DNA from: an uncultured Oscillospiraceae bacterium
GTDB lineage: Bacteria; Bacillota; Clostridia; Oscillospirales; Oscillospiraceae
Direction: 5' to 3'
Assembly (NCBI GenBank): GCA_910588365.1
Contig: CAJUQS010000087.1
Location: 1-64,000 of the forward strand
Length of the DNA stretch: 64,000 bases
Position numbers and translations under genes: made by a program. The notes beneath the pieces are model-generated. The model searched no databases. It was not told where the DNA came from and saw nothing but the letters and a program-made list of their open reading frames with translations. How positions within the stretch are numbered: the stretch's first letter is position 1; each line of letters starts with the position of its first letter. Shown here piece after piece: positions 37,685-46,204 of this stretch.

Positions 37685-38452
37685 ATGCCGGAGCTTGTCA
37701 AAACGCTGTTGTTGATCTGCCCGCTGATTTTCCTGGGCGGCTTTGTGGACAGCGTGGCCGGAGGCGGGGGGCTCATCACCCTGCCGGCCTACCTGATGGC
37801 CGGGGTGCCGGTCCACATCGCCGCCGGAACCAACAAGGTGGTCAATGGCAGCGGCTCTTTCATCGCGTCGATCAAATACTTCCGCAGCGGGAAAATCCGT
37901 ATGCGGCCCGCCCTGTGGGCGGCGGCCGGAGCCCTGGCGGGCGCCAGCTTCGGCGCACGGATCGCCATCCATCTCAGCGAGCGGGCCCTCCAAGGGCTGA
38001 TGCTGGTGGCACTGCCGGTGGTGGCGGTCTTTCTGGTGACGAAAAAGGAGTTCGGGCAGGAGGGCGGCGGCCGGACCTGCTCCAGCCGCTATGAGCGGTG
38101 GGTGAGCCTGGGCATCGGCGTCGCCGTGGGGTGCTACGACGGCATCGTCGGTCCGGGCACCGGCACGCTGCTGATCATGGCCTTCACCGCCCTGCTGTAT
38201 ATGGACATGGTCACCGCCTCCGGCTGCGCCAAGGTGGGAAACGTGGCCTCCAACGTGGCGGCGGCCATCACCTTCGTGCTGGGCGGGAAGGTGATGTGGG
38301 CCGTTGTGGTGCCGGCGGCGGCGTGCAGCATCCTGGGCAACTACTGCGGCGCCCAATACGCCATCCGCGGCGGCGGGAAGCGCATCCGGGGCATGATCTT
38401 CGTGGTGCTGGGGCTGATGTTCCTGAAGATGCTGGCCGACTCGCTTACCTGA
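37685..38452 (+). CDS. TSUP family (TauE/SafE) anion transporter
   Basis: This 255-residue membrane protein has about eight helices in two repeats, each with the TSUP signature: GGFVDSVAGGGGLITLPAYLMAGVP near 18 and VAVGCYDGIVGPGTGTLLIMAF near 145. The family moves sulfite, sulfoacetate, sulfonates or other small organosulfur or carboxylate anions. The substrate is unknown, and no sulfur genes are nearby. AGGAGGAGGG precedes ATG 37685. VanZ follows after 19 bases. The structured leader suggests regulation in response to a metabolite. Confidence 0.92.
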   Translation: MPELVKTLLLICPLIFLGGFVDSVAGGGGLITLPAYLMAGVPVHIAAGTNKVVNGSGSFIASIKYFRSGKIRMRPALWAAAGALAGASFGARIAIHLSERALQGLMLVALPVVAVFLVTKKEFGQEGGGRTCSSRYERWVSLGIGVAVGCYDGIVGPGTGTLLIMAFTALLYMDMVTASGCAKVGNVASNVAAAITFVLGGKVMWAVVVPAAACSILGNYCGAQYAIRGGGKRIRGMIFVVLGLMFLKMLADSLT

Positions 38453-38471
38453 GCGCGAAGGAAGTGGCGGT

Positions 38472-38996
38472 ATGAAGTACCTGATAAAATATTTCATAGA
38501 TTTTACAGTGTTGGTTCTCCTGTATGCCTTCGTCTTTTTTAAGCGGTGGAGGACCCGGGGCAGAGACAGACTGCTTGTCAACACCCTCCTGTACACATAC
38601 CTCTCTCTGGTGCTCTATTTTACCATGATGCCGGTGGTCGTATCCATCCCGTTCATGCTGGACCACCCCTATAAGCCCATGAATCTGGTACCGTTTATCG
38701 ATGTTTCTTTGGGGCGAGGTGACTTTTTGAGGCAGGTGCTTTTGAACGTCATCATGACCATGCCCTTCGGGTTCCTGTTTCCACTGACCCGGGACAAAAG
38801 GGCCAAATTCGGCGAGACGGTGTTTTTCTGCTTTTTGATGAGCCTGGGCATCGAACTGTTTCAGCCCTTCTTCGACCGCTCCTCGGACATCACGGATCTG
38901 ATTACGAATGTGATCGGCGGAGCGCTGGGCTATGGCCTTTATGCTGTTTTTAAGCCGGTCGCCTTTTGGGTTCTGGACCGCTTGAAAGCCAGATGA
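38472..38996 (+). CDS. VanZ-like family protein
   Basis: This 174-residue membrane protein has four to five helices (about 8-24, 40-60, 90-108, 118-136, 148-166). It shows the VanZ core with MNLVPFID, a short loop, then LLNVIMTMPFGFLFPL, and the later IELFQPFFDRSSDITDLITNVIGGALGY. VanZ-like proteins include VanZ, which gives low-level teicoplanin resistance, and many housekeeping homologues of unknown role. The RSSDITDLITNVIGG stretch is the family's most conserved part. It is co-directional with TSUP and ends at a strong terminator. Confidence 0.9.
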   Translation: MKYLIKYFIDFTVLVLLYAFVFFKRWRTRGRDRLLVNTLLYTYLSLVLYFTMMPVVVSIPFMLDHPYKPMNLVPFIDVSLGRGDFLRQVLLNVIMTMPFGFLFPLTRDKRAKFGETVFFCFLMSLGIELFQPFFDRSSDITDLITNVIGGALGYGLYAVFKPVAFWVLDRLKAR

Positions 38997-39075
38997 CAGG
39001 TTGCTGCGGTAAATCCAGATTTGTCAGGGGGGGATTTCATCCTTTTACGAACAAACCAACAAGCGGCAGGAACAT

Positions 39076-39117
39076 AAGCGCCCCGGTGACTATTATGGTC
39101 GCCGGGGCGCTTTTTTG
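39076..39117 (+). terminator. Terminator after VanZ
   Basis: AAGCGCCCCGG (39076-39086) pairs with CCGGGGCGCTT (39102-39112) and is followed by a T-run. This is a textbook rho-independent terminator. Confidence 0.9.
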
Positions 39118-39424
39118 CTTCTCCGCACATCAATCACCATGCCGTCAAACTTGAATCTGGAGTACTACTACGTAATCGTAACCCCTCCCAACGTCTTGCG
39201 TCAGAGAAAGCAGAGAGAGAATACAATCGAGTCCAATAAAGTGCCATGTACTCTCGAATAGTATTGCTTCCGCAGGTAAAGACAGGACAGCAAAGGATGG
39301 AGGAAGAAACTGGAAACAGCAGAGGGATGATGCTGTAATCTGCGCATAGGTGATTCCGAATTATTCCGGCACTTTCTCCACAATTGTCTTTCGGACATTC
39401 TCTTGCTCTTCCGGGGGGCAGAAC

Positions 39425-40031
39425 CATATTCGTCGTGTATATGATTTTCCGAATCTCGGTGGGATATGCGAAAAAGGTGCTCAGAATATCCCAGTTTTCC
39501 TCCCAGCTTTTGACGCAGGAGGGGTACTGCTTGCCCCACTTTTCTTTGAATGCCATCAGGTTTTCCAGAGCCTCATTCTCGGTGACAGCGGTATAGACCT
39601 TCTTCAAATCCGCCATCAGCGGCTTGATGTCTTTATAGCTGACAAAGCGGGTGGAGGAGCGGATCTGATGGACGATGCACCGTTGTACCTGGCTGCGGGG
39701 ATAGACTGCCCCAATAGCTTCCACGAAGCCCTTCAAACCGTCCACACAGAACAGATAAACATCTAAAACTCTCCTGCTTTTGAGATCGTTCAGCACATTC
39801 AGCCAGAATTTGCTGCTCTCGTGCTCCCCGATCCAGACGCCCAGGATGTCCTTTGTGCCGTCCATGGTGATGCCCAAAACCACATAGGCCGCCTTGGTTT
39901 GGTATTGATGGTTTTCCTTCACCTTGTAGTGGATGGCGTCCAGAAATACGAACGGATACACCGTTTCCAGCGGCCGGTTCTGCCACGCCGTCACCTCCGG
40001 CATGATCTTCTCACTGATATGGACAAGACCA
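39425..40031 (-). pseudogene. IS256-family transposase relic
   Basis: The minus-strand frame encodes the middle of an IS256-type DDE transposase: KIMPEVTAWQNRPLE, VFLDAIHYKVKE (first Asp), YLFCVDGLKGFVEAI (second Asp), then AFKEKWGKQYP and NWDILSTFFAYPTEIRKIIYTTN. The N-terminal DNA-binding third is missing upstream of about 40031. The similarity ends at IIYTTN near 39425, where the usual downstream block is replaced by unrelated sequence that stays open to 39134. The element is therefore dead. No terminal inverted repeats of an intact IS256 were found. It marks the left edge of an AT-richer accessory segment; 39134-39424 holds no recognised gene. Confidence 0.85.
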
Positions 40032-40168
40032 CAAAATCAAATTGCGAAACGGACTGCTGACAATTTACACTTATTTCGCAGAATAGTTACAAAAAGAGGC
40101 GGGGAAACCACATTGATCTGTGATTTCCTTGCCCCTTTTTTCTTTTTTGCTTGCCTGAAAATTAGCCG

Positions 40169-40693
40169 CTAAAATCGCTTTTTCAATTCTGCAATCCAAG
40201 TTTCAATCGTTTCAGCCAAGACAAACTGCTGACGCAAAACCGCCATACCGATTTCGGGAACCTCTGGCGCATTTTCTTTTTCCCGGAGATTTTCTTCCAG
40301 ATAAGATTTCAAGTCCTGCACATTTTTTTCAATATTGGCAACGCAGGATTTTTGCATTTTCAAAGGTACACTGTCCAAATTTACAATCACAGCATTGAAG
40401 TCCAGAAACATACGGATAGGCTGGGCGGAAAGTTCTCCCATGAGCCGTTCAAATTCCTGTTCACCGCCGGCTGTCAGCGAGTAGACAGCTTTTTCCGGCA
40501 TATTGTTTTCTCGCACAGTGACACTTTGGAGCAGCCCCTTTTCCTCTAACTGAATGACCTTTTTATAGATAGACGGTGTACTGATTTTTACCCATTTTGA
40601 AATATTGCGGTATTCCACCAGCTTTTGAATGTCGTAGGCACTCAGCGGCTGCTTTTTGAGCATCCCAAGGACAATCAAATCTATTGTTGCCAT
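40169..40693 (-). CDS. PadR family transcriptional regulator
   Basis: This 174-residue PadR-type repressor has the N-terminal winged helix LIVLGMLKKQPLSAYDIQKLVE, then STPSIYKKVIQLEEKGLLQS and the wing KAVYSLTAGGEQEF. A C-terminal helical dimerisation domain (about 95-170) follows. ATG 40693 follows AAAGGAG; an in-frame ATG nine codons upstream overlaps the promoter. It is divergent from the second MATE exporter with palindromes in the gap, the common arrangement in which a PadR protein represses an exporter until a drug binds. The gene is markedly AT-richer than the surrounding chromosome, a sign of transfer. Confidence 0.92.
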   Translation of the reverse strand: MATIDLIVLGMLKKQPLSAYDIQKLVEYRNISKWVKISTPSIYKKVIQLEEKGLLQSVTVRENNMPEKAVYSLTAGGEQEFERLMGELSAQPIRMFLDFNAVIVNLDSVPLKMQKSCVANIEKNVQDLKSYLEENLREKENAPEVPEIGMAVLRQQFVLAETIETWIAELKKRF

Positions 40694-40713
40694 GCAGAGT
40701 TCTCCTTTCGCAC

Positions 40714-40776
40714 TTGACAACTACTATAATTTATAGTAGTATGTGTTGACTGGCAGATACTATAAAATATACTACT
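40714..40776. promoter_or_regulatory. Divergent PadR/MATE promoter region with operators
   Basis: ACTACTATAA (40720-40729) and TTATAGTAGT (40731-40740) form a perfect 10-bp inverted repeat. A related imperfect palindrome spans about 40756-40776. On the plus strand TTGACT (40746-40751), a 16-base spacer and TATACT (40768-40773), overlapping the second palindrome, would drive the MATE gene. Confidence 0.75.
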
Positions 40777-40813
40777 TCACATGACTCTGGCTGTCAAGAG
40801 AAAGGAGCAAGTT

Positions 40814-42190
40814 ATGGACGGAAACAAAAAGATGGCGCTTTTGGGGAGCGCGCCCATTCCCAAAGCTCTCCTGGCACTGGGCATCCCAACAATGATTGGT
40901 ATGCTCATTAACGCGCTCTACAACCTGGTAGATACCTACTTTGTGGGTGGGCTGGGAACCGATCAGATGGGGGCCGTTACAGTGGCCTTCCCTCTGGGGC
41001 AGATCGTTGTAGGGCTGGGCCTGTTGTTTGGGAACGGTGCTGCCGCCTATCTGTCCAGGCTGTTAGGCCGTGGCGACAAAGACACGGCGAACAAGGTAGC
41101 GAGTACAGCCATATACAGCGGCGTTTCGATTGGGGCAATCGTGATCTTATTCTCTATCATCTTCCTGGAACCGATTTTGAAACAGGCCGGAGCAATCGAA
41201 AGCGTTATACCCTATGCAGTCACCTACAGCCGCATCTATATCGTGTTCTCTATTTTCAACGTGTTCAATGTCACCATGAACAACATCGTTTCCAGTGAAG
41301 GCGCGGCAAAAACGGCTATGTGTGCGCTGATGGCTGGCGCGGTACTGAATGTAATTTTAGACCCTGTTTTCATCTATGCGCTGAACCTCGGCGTAGCTGG
41401 TGCGGCGATTGCAACGGCAATTTCTCAAATCATCTCCACATTGGTTTATTTGTGCTACATTCTTCGGAAAAAGAGCGTGTTCAATTTCAGCATCAAAGAG
41501 TGCTGTTTTGCAAAAGAAATTATGTCCGAAATTTTGAAAATTGGTATTCCTACACTGATATTTCAACTTCTGACCAGCCTTTCCATTGGCATGATAAACA
41601 GTGCGGCAAAAGAATATGGAGGCTCCGCCCTGGCCGCTATGGGGCCGGTTACAAAAATCATGTCAATGGGGACGCTGATTGTTTTTGGTTTTCTGAAAGG
41701 ATTTCAGCCTATCGCTGGATTTAGCTATGGAGCGAAAAAGTTTGACCGACTGCGGGAGGCAATTAGAATCGCTGTCCTTTGGTCTACCATTTTTTGCGTG
41801 ATTTTTGGTTTTATTGCTGCCGTATTCTCTACGCAAATAGTGTCCCTGTTCACAAAGGAAGATGCAGAGATGGTTCGTATCGGTTCGATTGCTCTACGGG
41901 GAAATGGACTTTCTTTTGTCCTCTTTGGCTTTTACACAGTGTACTCCTTCCTGTTCCTTGTGATGGGGAAAGCCGCAGAGGGCTGTGTCCTGGGCGCTTG
42001 CCGCCAGGGAATTTGCTTTGTCCCCGTCATTTTGATACTTCCGTTGGTTTTGGGATTGAGTGGTGTTCTCTACGCACAGCCGATTGCAGATGTCATTTCG
42101 GCTATTGTCACAGCACTTATGGCGGTTCGGCTGCACAGAGAATTGCGGACAGCGGAAAATCATATTTCCACTCTACCCCAGGAACATTGA
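40814..42190 (+). CDS. MATE family efflux transporter (second copy)
   Basis: This 458-residue MATE exporter has about twelve membrane helices. It carries the N-terminal PTMIGMLINALYNLVDTYFVGGLGTDQMGAVTVAFPL and the equivalent second-half segment ending GTLIVFGFLKGFQPIAGFSYGAKKFDRL. ATG 40814 follows AAAGGAG; a longer frame starts upstream in the operator region. It differs clearly in sequence and base composition from the MATE gene at 886-2274, so it is not a local duplicate. It is probably repressed by the divergent PadR protein. The KTR gene follows after 18 bases. Confidence 0.93.
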   Translation: MDGNKKMALLGSAPIPKALLALGIPTMIGMLINALYNLVDTYFVGGLGTDQMGAVTVAFPLGQIVVGLGLLFGNGAAAYLSRLLGRGDKDTANKVASTAIYSGVSIGAIVILFSIIFLEPILKQAGAIESVIPYAVTYSRIYIVFSIFNVFNVTMNNIVSSEGAAKTAMCALMAGAVLNVILDPVFIYALNLGVAGAAIATAISQIISTLVYLCYILRKKSVFNFSIKECCFAKEIMSEILKIGIPTLIFQLLTSLSIGMINSAAKEYGGSALAAMGPVTKIMSMGTLIVFGFLKGFQPIAGFSYGAKKFDRLREAIRIAVLWSTIFCVIFGFIAAVFSTQIVSLFTKEDAEMVRIGSIALRGNGLSFVLFGFYTVYSFLFLVMGKAAEGCVLGACRQGICFVPVILILPLVLGLSGVLYAQPIADVISAIVTALMAVRLHRELRTAENHISTLPQEH

Positions 42191-42208
42191 TGAAGTAAGG
42201 TGGTGTGA

Positions 42209-42406
42209 ATGAACGCAACGCAAAATACTTCTCACTGGATATGCTGTCCTGCCTGTAGCGGAAAGACCCGAATAAAAGTATACGAAGATACGGTGCTTGA
42301 AAGGTTTCCGCTATATTGCCCCAAGTGCAAGCAAGAAATGCTAATCAGTGTCCGACAACTGAATACGTCCATCATAGAGCCAGACGCTCAGACGCAGAGC
42401 CGATAA
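42209..42406 (+). CDS. Cysteine-rich KTR domain protein
   Basis: This 65-residue protein shows two CxxC pairs (ICCPACSGKTR and LYCPKCKQEML) and ends DAQTQSR, the KTR family pattern. These small zinc-ribbon-like proteins are common in Tn916-like and other Firmicutes mobile elements, often beside resistance genes. Their function is unknown. A start codon with GGTGGTG just upstream and its position immediately after the exporter suggest co-transcription. It supports the view that the 39-43 kb segment came from a mobile element. Confidence 0.9.
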   Translation: MNATQNTSHWICCPACSGKTRIKVYEDTVLERFPLYCPKCKQEMLISVRQLNTSIIEPDAQTQSR

Positions 42407-42438
42407 CATATGGGAACCTTCCCCATGGTTATCGGCTT
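42398..42438 (+). terminator. Terminator of the MATE/KTR unit
   Basis: AGCCGATAAC pairs with GTTATCGGCT, with an inner ATGGG-type stem (42398-42437). It overlaps the KTR stop codon. Confidence 0.75.
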
Positions 42439-42472
42439 TGCATTTGAAAAGTCGTGGCTATGTCTGATAAAG

Positions 42473-42510
42473 AGCGGCGGCTTTGAGAAATCAGAGCCGC
42501 CGCTTTTTTC
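42473..42510 (+). terminator. Second terminator hairpin
   Basis: AGCGGCGGCT (42473-42482) pairs with AGCCGCCGCT (42495-42504), followed by TTTTTT. The stretch 42411-42775 contains only this and the next hairpin and looks like relic DNA with no recognisable gene. Confidence 0.8.
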
Positions 42511-42653
42511 CGTTTTGGCGGCAATTAGGAGGATGCCGCCATGCGATTGCAGATAGATAGGCACTTGTCAAAAAAAGCCTGACCCTCACAGCAGCATCCC
42601 CCACCCAAGTTTGCGAAAATAGTCGTTTTCTGACATCCCATAATGTTGTATCC

Positions 42654-42690
42654 AGCGCCCGAATAGCCTTGTGCTGTTCGGGCGCTTTTG
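42654..42690 (+). terminator. Third terminator hairpin in relic region
   Basis: AGCGCCCGAA (42654-42663) pairs with TTCGGGCGCT (42677-42686), then TTTG. Three terminators within 300 bases with no genes between them suggest that the intervening genes were deleted. Confidence 0.7.
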
Positions 42691-42775
42691 ATTTTCCTGC
42701 GGGCCGTTCTATCTGGTCCCGATGCCGCAGCCCGCCTCTCCTGTTCAGATTTCGTGATGTGGTACAAAATACAAC

Positions 42776-43571
42776 ATGAGCGTTTACCGGGAGGGCTCAG
42801 GTGATACAACGCTGGTCTTCCTGTCAGGCGGCGGAACCTGTTCTCCGATATTGGATTTCAAATCGCTCTATTCCCGCTTAAGCGATGAATTCAGCATTGC
42901 TGTCGTGGAAAAATTCGGATATGGCTTCAGCGATATTATTGGCAGGAAAAGGGATATTGACTCCATCCTCGAGGATACGCGCTCCGCACTTGCGGCGGCG
43001 GGAGCAACCGCGCCGTATGTCCTCTGCCCGCACTCAATGTCGGGGCTGGAAGCTCTGTACTGGGCAAATAAATACCCCGACGAGGTGTCCGCAATTGTTG
43101 GGCTCGATATGGCCGTTTCGGAATACTATGACAGCATGGACATCAATATCCCGCTGATGAGAGCTGCGGACTGGGCGGCAAATATCGGCGTCACCCGTCT
43201 GATTCCAGGGATTTCAGACAGCGACGCTATCAGGCACGGCACATTATCGGAGAGAGAAAAAGGATCTCTACAGAGCGGTTTTCTATCGCCGGACGGCAAC
43301 TGCGAACATGATAAACGAGACCGAAGCGGTGAAAGAAAATGCCAGGACAGTGGACAGTATGGGCGTGCCGCAGCTCCCGATGCTGCTATTCCTTTCAAAC
43401 GGTTCCGGCGGAACGGGCTTCGACACGGAAGCACGGCGTGAAATTCCCATCAGTTATCTTTCCCAAGTCCACGATGGAATTTACGTGGAACTGGATCGCC
43501 CGCATTATGTTCACAATTACGAGTACGAAGCAATTTCCGAAACCATGAGAGAATTTTTGTCAAACCAGTGA
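42776..43571 (+). pseudogene. Alpha/beta hydrolase, truncated and frameshifted
   Basis: The first frame encodes SVYREGSGDTTLVFLSGGGTCSPILDFKSL, the nucleophile elbow VLCPHSMSGLEALYWANKYP and GLDMAVSEYYDSM. Near 43254-43262 (an AAAAAGG run) the frame breaks by one base. The rest (DLYRAVFYRRTATANMINETEAVKENARTVDSMG, then the Asp/His region around YVELDRPHYVHNYE) continues in another frame to 43571. The N-terminus also lacks the usual leading strand and has no ribosome site. Joining the frames gives one alpha/beta hydrolase of about 260 residues. Most likely it is a decayed accessory gene; a base error in the homopolymer could account for the frameshift but not the missing start. Confidence 0.82.
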
Positions 43572-43714
43572 CAACGTACCGGGCCGCTGGATCCCGCCTT
43601 GCAATCTCCGCCAATTTGCTGTAAAATATCTCCAAGGCGCGGCGCCTCCGCGAAATCTTCGGGAGCCCGCGCGGATACCGGAGCCGGCTTTTTTGAGAAA
43701 GAGAGGAAGCGAAC

Positions 43715-44317
43715 ATGCCCATTCAACTGAAAATCGTGTCGGATTTTGTCTGTCCCTACTGCTATGTTCTGGAGACAATGATCGACCAGCTGCGCCCCGA
43801 GCTGGATATCGCCATTGAGTACCTCCCCTTTGAGCTGACCGAGCCGCCGAAGCCCCAGGTGGACACCTACAACGACCCGGAGCGCCGCTCGCGCTACGCC
43901 CAGGAACTGGAGCCCCTCTGCCGCCGGATTGGGCTGAAGATGTGCCTGCCGCCCAACGTAGTGCCCCGCCCCTATACCCGTCTGGCCTTTCAGGGGTTTT
44001 ACACGGCCAGGGAGCAGGGCCTGGAGGAGGCCTACTGCCGCCGCGTCTTCCGCGCCTACTTTGAGGAGGAGCGGGACATCGGGGATCCGGAGGTGCTGGT
44101 ATCCCTTGCCGCCGAGGCCGGAGTGGATCCCGCGGAATTCCGCTCAGCCCTGGAGCGGGGGCAGTGGGCGGAGGAGGAGCAGGAGGCCGTCCGCCACGCG
44201 AAGCAGGATCTGGATGTACACGTAGTTCCCACGGCGTTCCTCGGAGAGCACCGCCTGGAGGGCGGCGCCCAGTCCGTCCAGGAGCTCAGAGAATGGCTGC
44301 TGGCCCACAGCGCGTAA
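43715..44317 (+). CDS. DsbA family oxidoreductase (FrnE/HCCA isomerase-like)
   Basis: This 200-residue thioredoxin-fold protein has an N-terminal CPYC active site (SDFVCPYCYVLE near residue 11), a helical insertion, and the cis-Pro region VVPTAFLGEH near residue 170. It belongs to the FrnE/2-hydroxychromene-2-carboxylate isomerase branch of the DsbA superfamily, whose members are cytosolic (no signal peptide here). They act as disulfide isomerases or on polyketide or aromatic substrates. GAGAGGAAG precedes ATG 43715. It is monocistronic and ends at an 18-bp hairpin shared with the convergent ABC genes. Confidence 0.9.
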   Translation: MPIQLKIVSDFVCPYCYVLETMIDQLRPELDIAIEYLPFELTEPPKPQVDTYNDPERRSRYAQELEPLCRRIGLKMCLPPNVVPRPYTRLAFQGFYTAREQGLEEAYCRRVFRAYFEEERDIGDPEVLVSLAAEAGVDPAEFRSALERGQWAEEEQEAVRHAKQDLDVHVVPTAFLGEHRLEGGAQSVQELREWLLAHSA

Positions 44318-44336
44318 GGACCGTACCCGCAAGCGC

Positions 44337-44376
44337 AGGGAGAGCCCGTCTGCCATCTGGCAGACGGGCTCTCCCT
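44337..44376. terminator. Bidirectional terminator
   Basis: AGGGAGAGCCCGTCTGCC (44337-44354) pairs perfectly with 44359-44376. It lies between the convergent DsbA-like and ABC exporter genes. Confidence 0.85.
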
Positions 44377-44407
44377 TGTCCTTGATGATTGTACGAAGCC
44401 CAGCCGG

Positions 44408-46204
44408 TCAAGCCAGCTGGAGCTGGTAGAGCTTGCGGTAGATGCCGTCCTGATCCAGCAGCTCCTGGTGGGTGCCGCTCTCCCGGATGCGGCCCTTGTG
44501 CATGACGATGATCTTGTCCGCGTGCTGAATGGTGGACAGCCGGTGGGCCACCATGATGGTGGTGCGCCCGGCCATCAGCGTCTCCAGGGCCTCCTGGATC
44601 CACTGCTCGGTCTCCGTGTCGATGTTGGCCGTGGCCTCGTCCAGGATGAGGATCCTGGGGTCAAAGGCCAGGGTGCGGGCAAAGGAGAGCAGCTGCCGCT
44701 GTCCGGCGGAGAAGGTGGCCCCCCGCTCGGAGACCTTCTCGTCGTAGCCCGCCGGAAGCCGCTCAATGAAGCGGCTGGCGTTGACCTGCCGGGCGGCCTC
44801 CACGATGGCCTCATCCGTGATATTCTCATTGCGCAGGCGGATGTTGCTGCGGATGTCCCCGGTGAAGATGAACACGTCCTGCTGGACCTGTCCGATGGCG
44901 GCGCGGATCTGGTCCCGGGTCAGATCCTTGATGTTGACGCCGTCAATGAGGATCTCCCCCCGCTGGATATCGTAGTAGCGGCCGATGAGGTTCAGGATGG
45001 AGCTCTTGCCCGCGCCCGTGGCGCCCACGAAAGCCACCCGCTGGCCGGGCTCAATGACGAAGCTGACGTCCCGCAGGACAAAGTCCTCCCCGTCATAGGC
45101 GAACCAGACGTTTTTAAACTCAATGCGCCCTCTGACCTCCGGCAGGACCACCGGCTTTTCCTTCTCGTGAATCTGGGGCTTCTCGTCCAGCAGGGTAAAA
45201 ATCTTCTCCGCCGAGGCCACCGCCGACTGGAGGGTGGACAGCTGCTCCGCCAGATCCTGGATGGGCTCAAAGAAGGTCTTGATGTACTGGATGAAGATGT
45301 ACATGGTGCCGAAGGATACCGTACCCGCCAGCACGCCGCTGGCACCCCCGGCGATGACCACCGCCATGGCAATGGTGGAGGACATGACAATGGTAGGCCG
45401 GAAGATTGCCCCCAGGGTGATCTCCCGGAAGAAGGCCCGGTGGAGCTGGCCGCTGCGGTCGGAGAACTCCTGGTACTTCTCCTTCTCACGGTGGAAGATC
45501 TGGATGACCTTCATGCCGGAGATGTTCTCAGAGAGAAAGGTATTCAAAGCCGTCAGCCGGGTCTTGCTCACCTGATAGGCCCGGCGGGAGAGGGTGCGGA
45601 ACACCACGGTCAGCACCGTCACCACCGGCACCATCACAAAGGACAGCAGCGCCATGTGCACGTCCAGCAGCAGCATCACCACCGCCAGACCGGCGATCTT
45701 CACCACGTTCTTGAACAGCTTCACCAGGATGGTGGAGTAGAGCTCGTTGACCGACTCCACGTCGTTGGTGATGCGGGTGACTACCTTTCCCACCGGTGTC
45801 AGATCGAAAAACCGCATGGACAGGCTCTCCATATGGGCGAAGAGCTCCCGCCGCATCTCATAGATGATCTCCTGCCCCGTCTTCTGCAGCAGCAAAAACT
45901 GGACCCGGTTGCAGACAAACAGGGCCGCCAGCACGGCCACGTACGCTCCCGCGGCGATGAGTACGCCGGTAAAGCGCTCCTCCACCGCCTCGCCGGGGGC
46001 GTAGCCCCCGGTGATGTAGCGGTCGATGGCGTTGCCGATGAGGACGGGCTTGTAGAGCTCCAGGGCCGTGATGGCCAGCACCAGCACCAGGCAGAAGGCC
46101 ATGGTCCCCACGTGGGGCCTCATGTAGGAGAGCATCCGCAGCACCGCGCTGCCCTCGTAGTGGATGTCCTCGGGTTCCTCCGTCTTTTTCCGGAACAGGC
46201 TCAC
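44408..46204 (-). CDS. Heterodimeric ABC exporter, catalytic-site subunit (BmrD-like)
   Basis: This 598-residue half-transporter has six membrane helices (about 25-330) fused to a nucleotide-binding domain with Walker A GATGAGKSS, signature TFSAGQRQL and Walker B ILILDEATANIDTETE. It retains the catalytic Glu, but the signature is FSAGQ instead of LSGGQ, as in BmrD/LmrD-type subunits. It overlaps its partner gene by ATGA at 46201-46204. Such heterodimers export drugs or peptides; in the dimer, the canonical ATP site uses this Walker B with the partner's LSGGQ. The substrate is unknown. Confidence 0.93.
   Translation of the reverse strand: MSLFRKKTEEPEDIHYEGSAVLRMLSYMRPHVGTMAFCLVLVLAITALELYKPVLIGNAIDRYITGGYAPGEAVEERFTGVLIAAGAYVAVLAALFVCNRVQFLLLQKTGQEIIYEMRRELFAHMESLSMRFFDLTPVGKVVTRITNDVESVNELYSTILVKLFKNVVKIAGLAVVMLLLDVHMALLSFVMVPVVTVLTVVFRTLSRRAYQVSKTRLTALNTFLSENISGMKVIQIFHREKEKYQEFSDRSGQLHRAFFREITLGAIFRPTIVMSSTIAMAVVIAGGASGVLAGTVSFGTMYIFIQYIKTFFEPIQDLAEQLSTLQSAVASAEKIFTLLDEKPQIHEKEKPVVLPEVRGRIEFKNVWFAYDGEDFVLRDVSFVIEPGQRVAFVGATGAGKSSILNLIGRYYDIQRGEILIDGVNIKDLTRDQIRAAIGQVQQDVFIFTGDIRSNIRLRNENITDEAIVEAARQVNASRFIERLPAGYDEKVSERGATFSAGQRQLLSFARTLAFDPRILILDEATANIDTETEQWIQEALETLMAGRTTIMVAHRLSTIQHADKIIVMHKGRIRESGTHQELLDQDGIYRKLYQLQLA

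Noticed and set aside
39134..39424. Continuation of the IS256 frame as a functional transposase
   Set aside because: After IIYTTN the sequence no longer resembles the family and the N-terminal domain is also missing.
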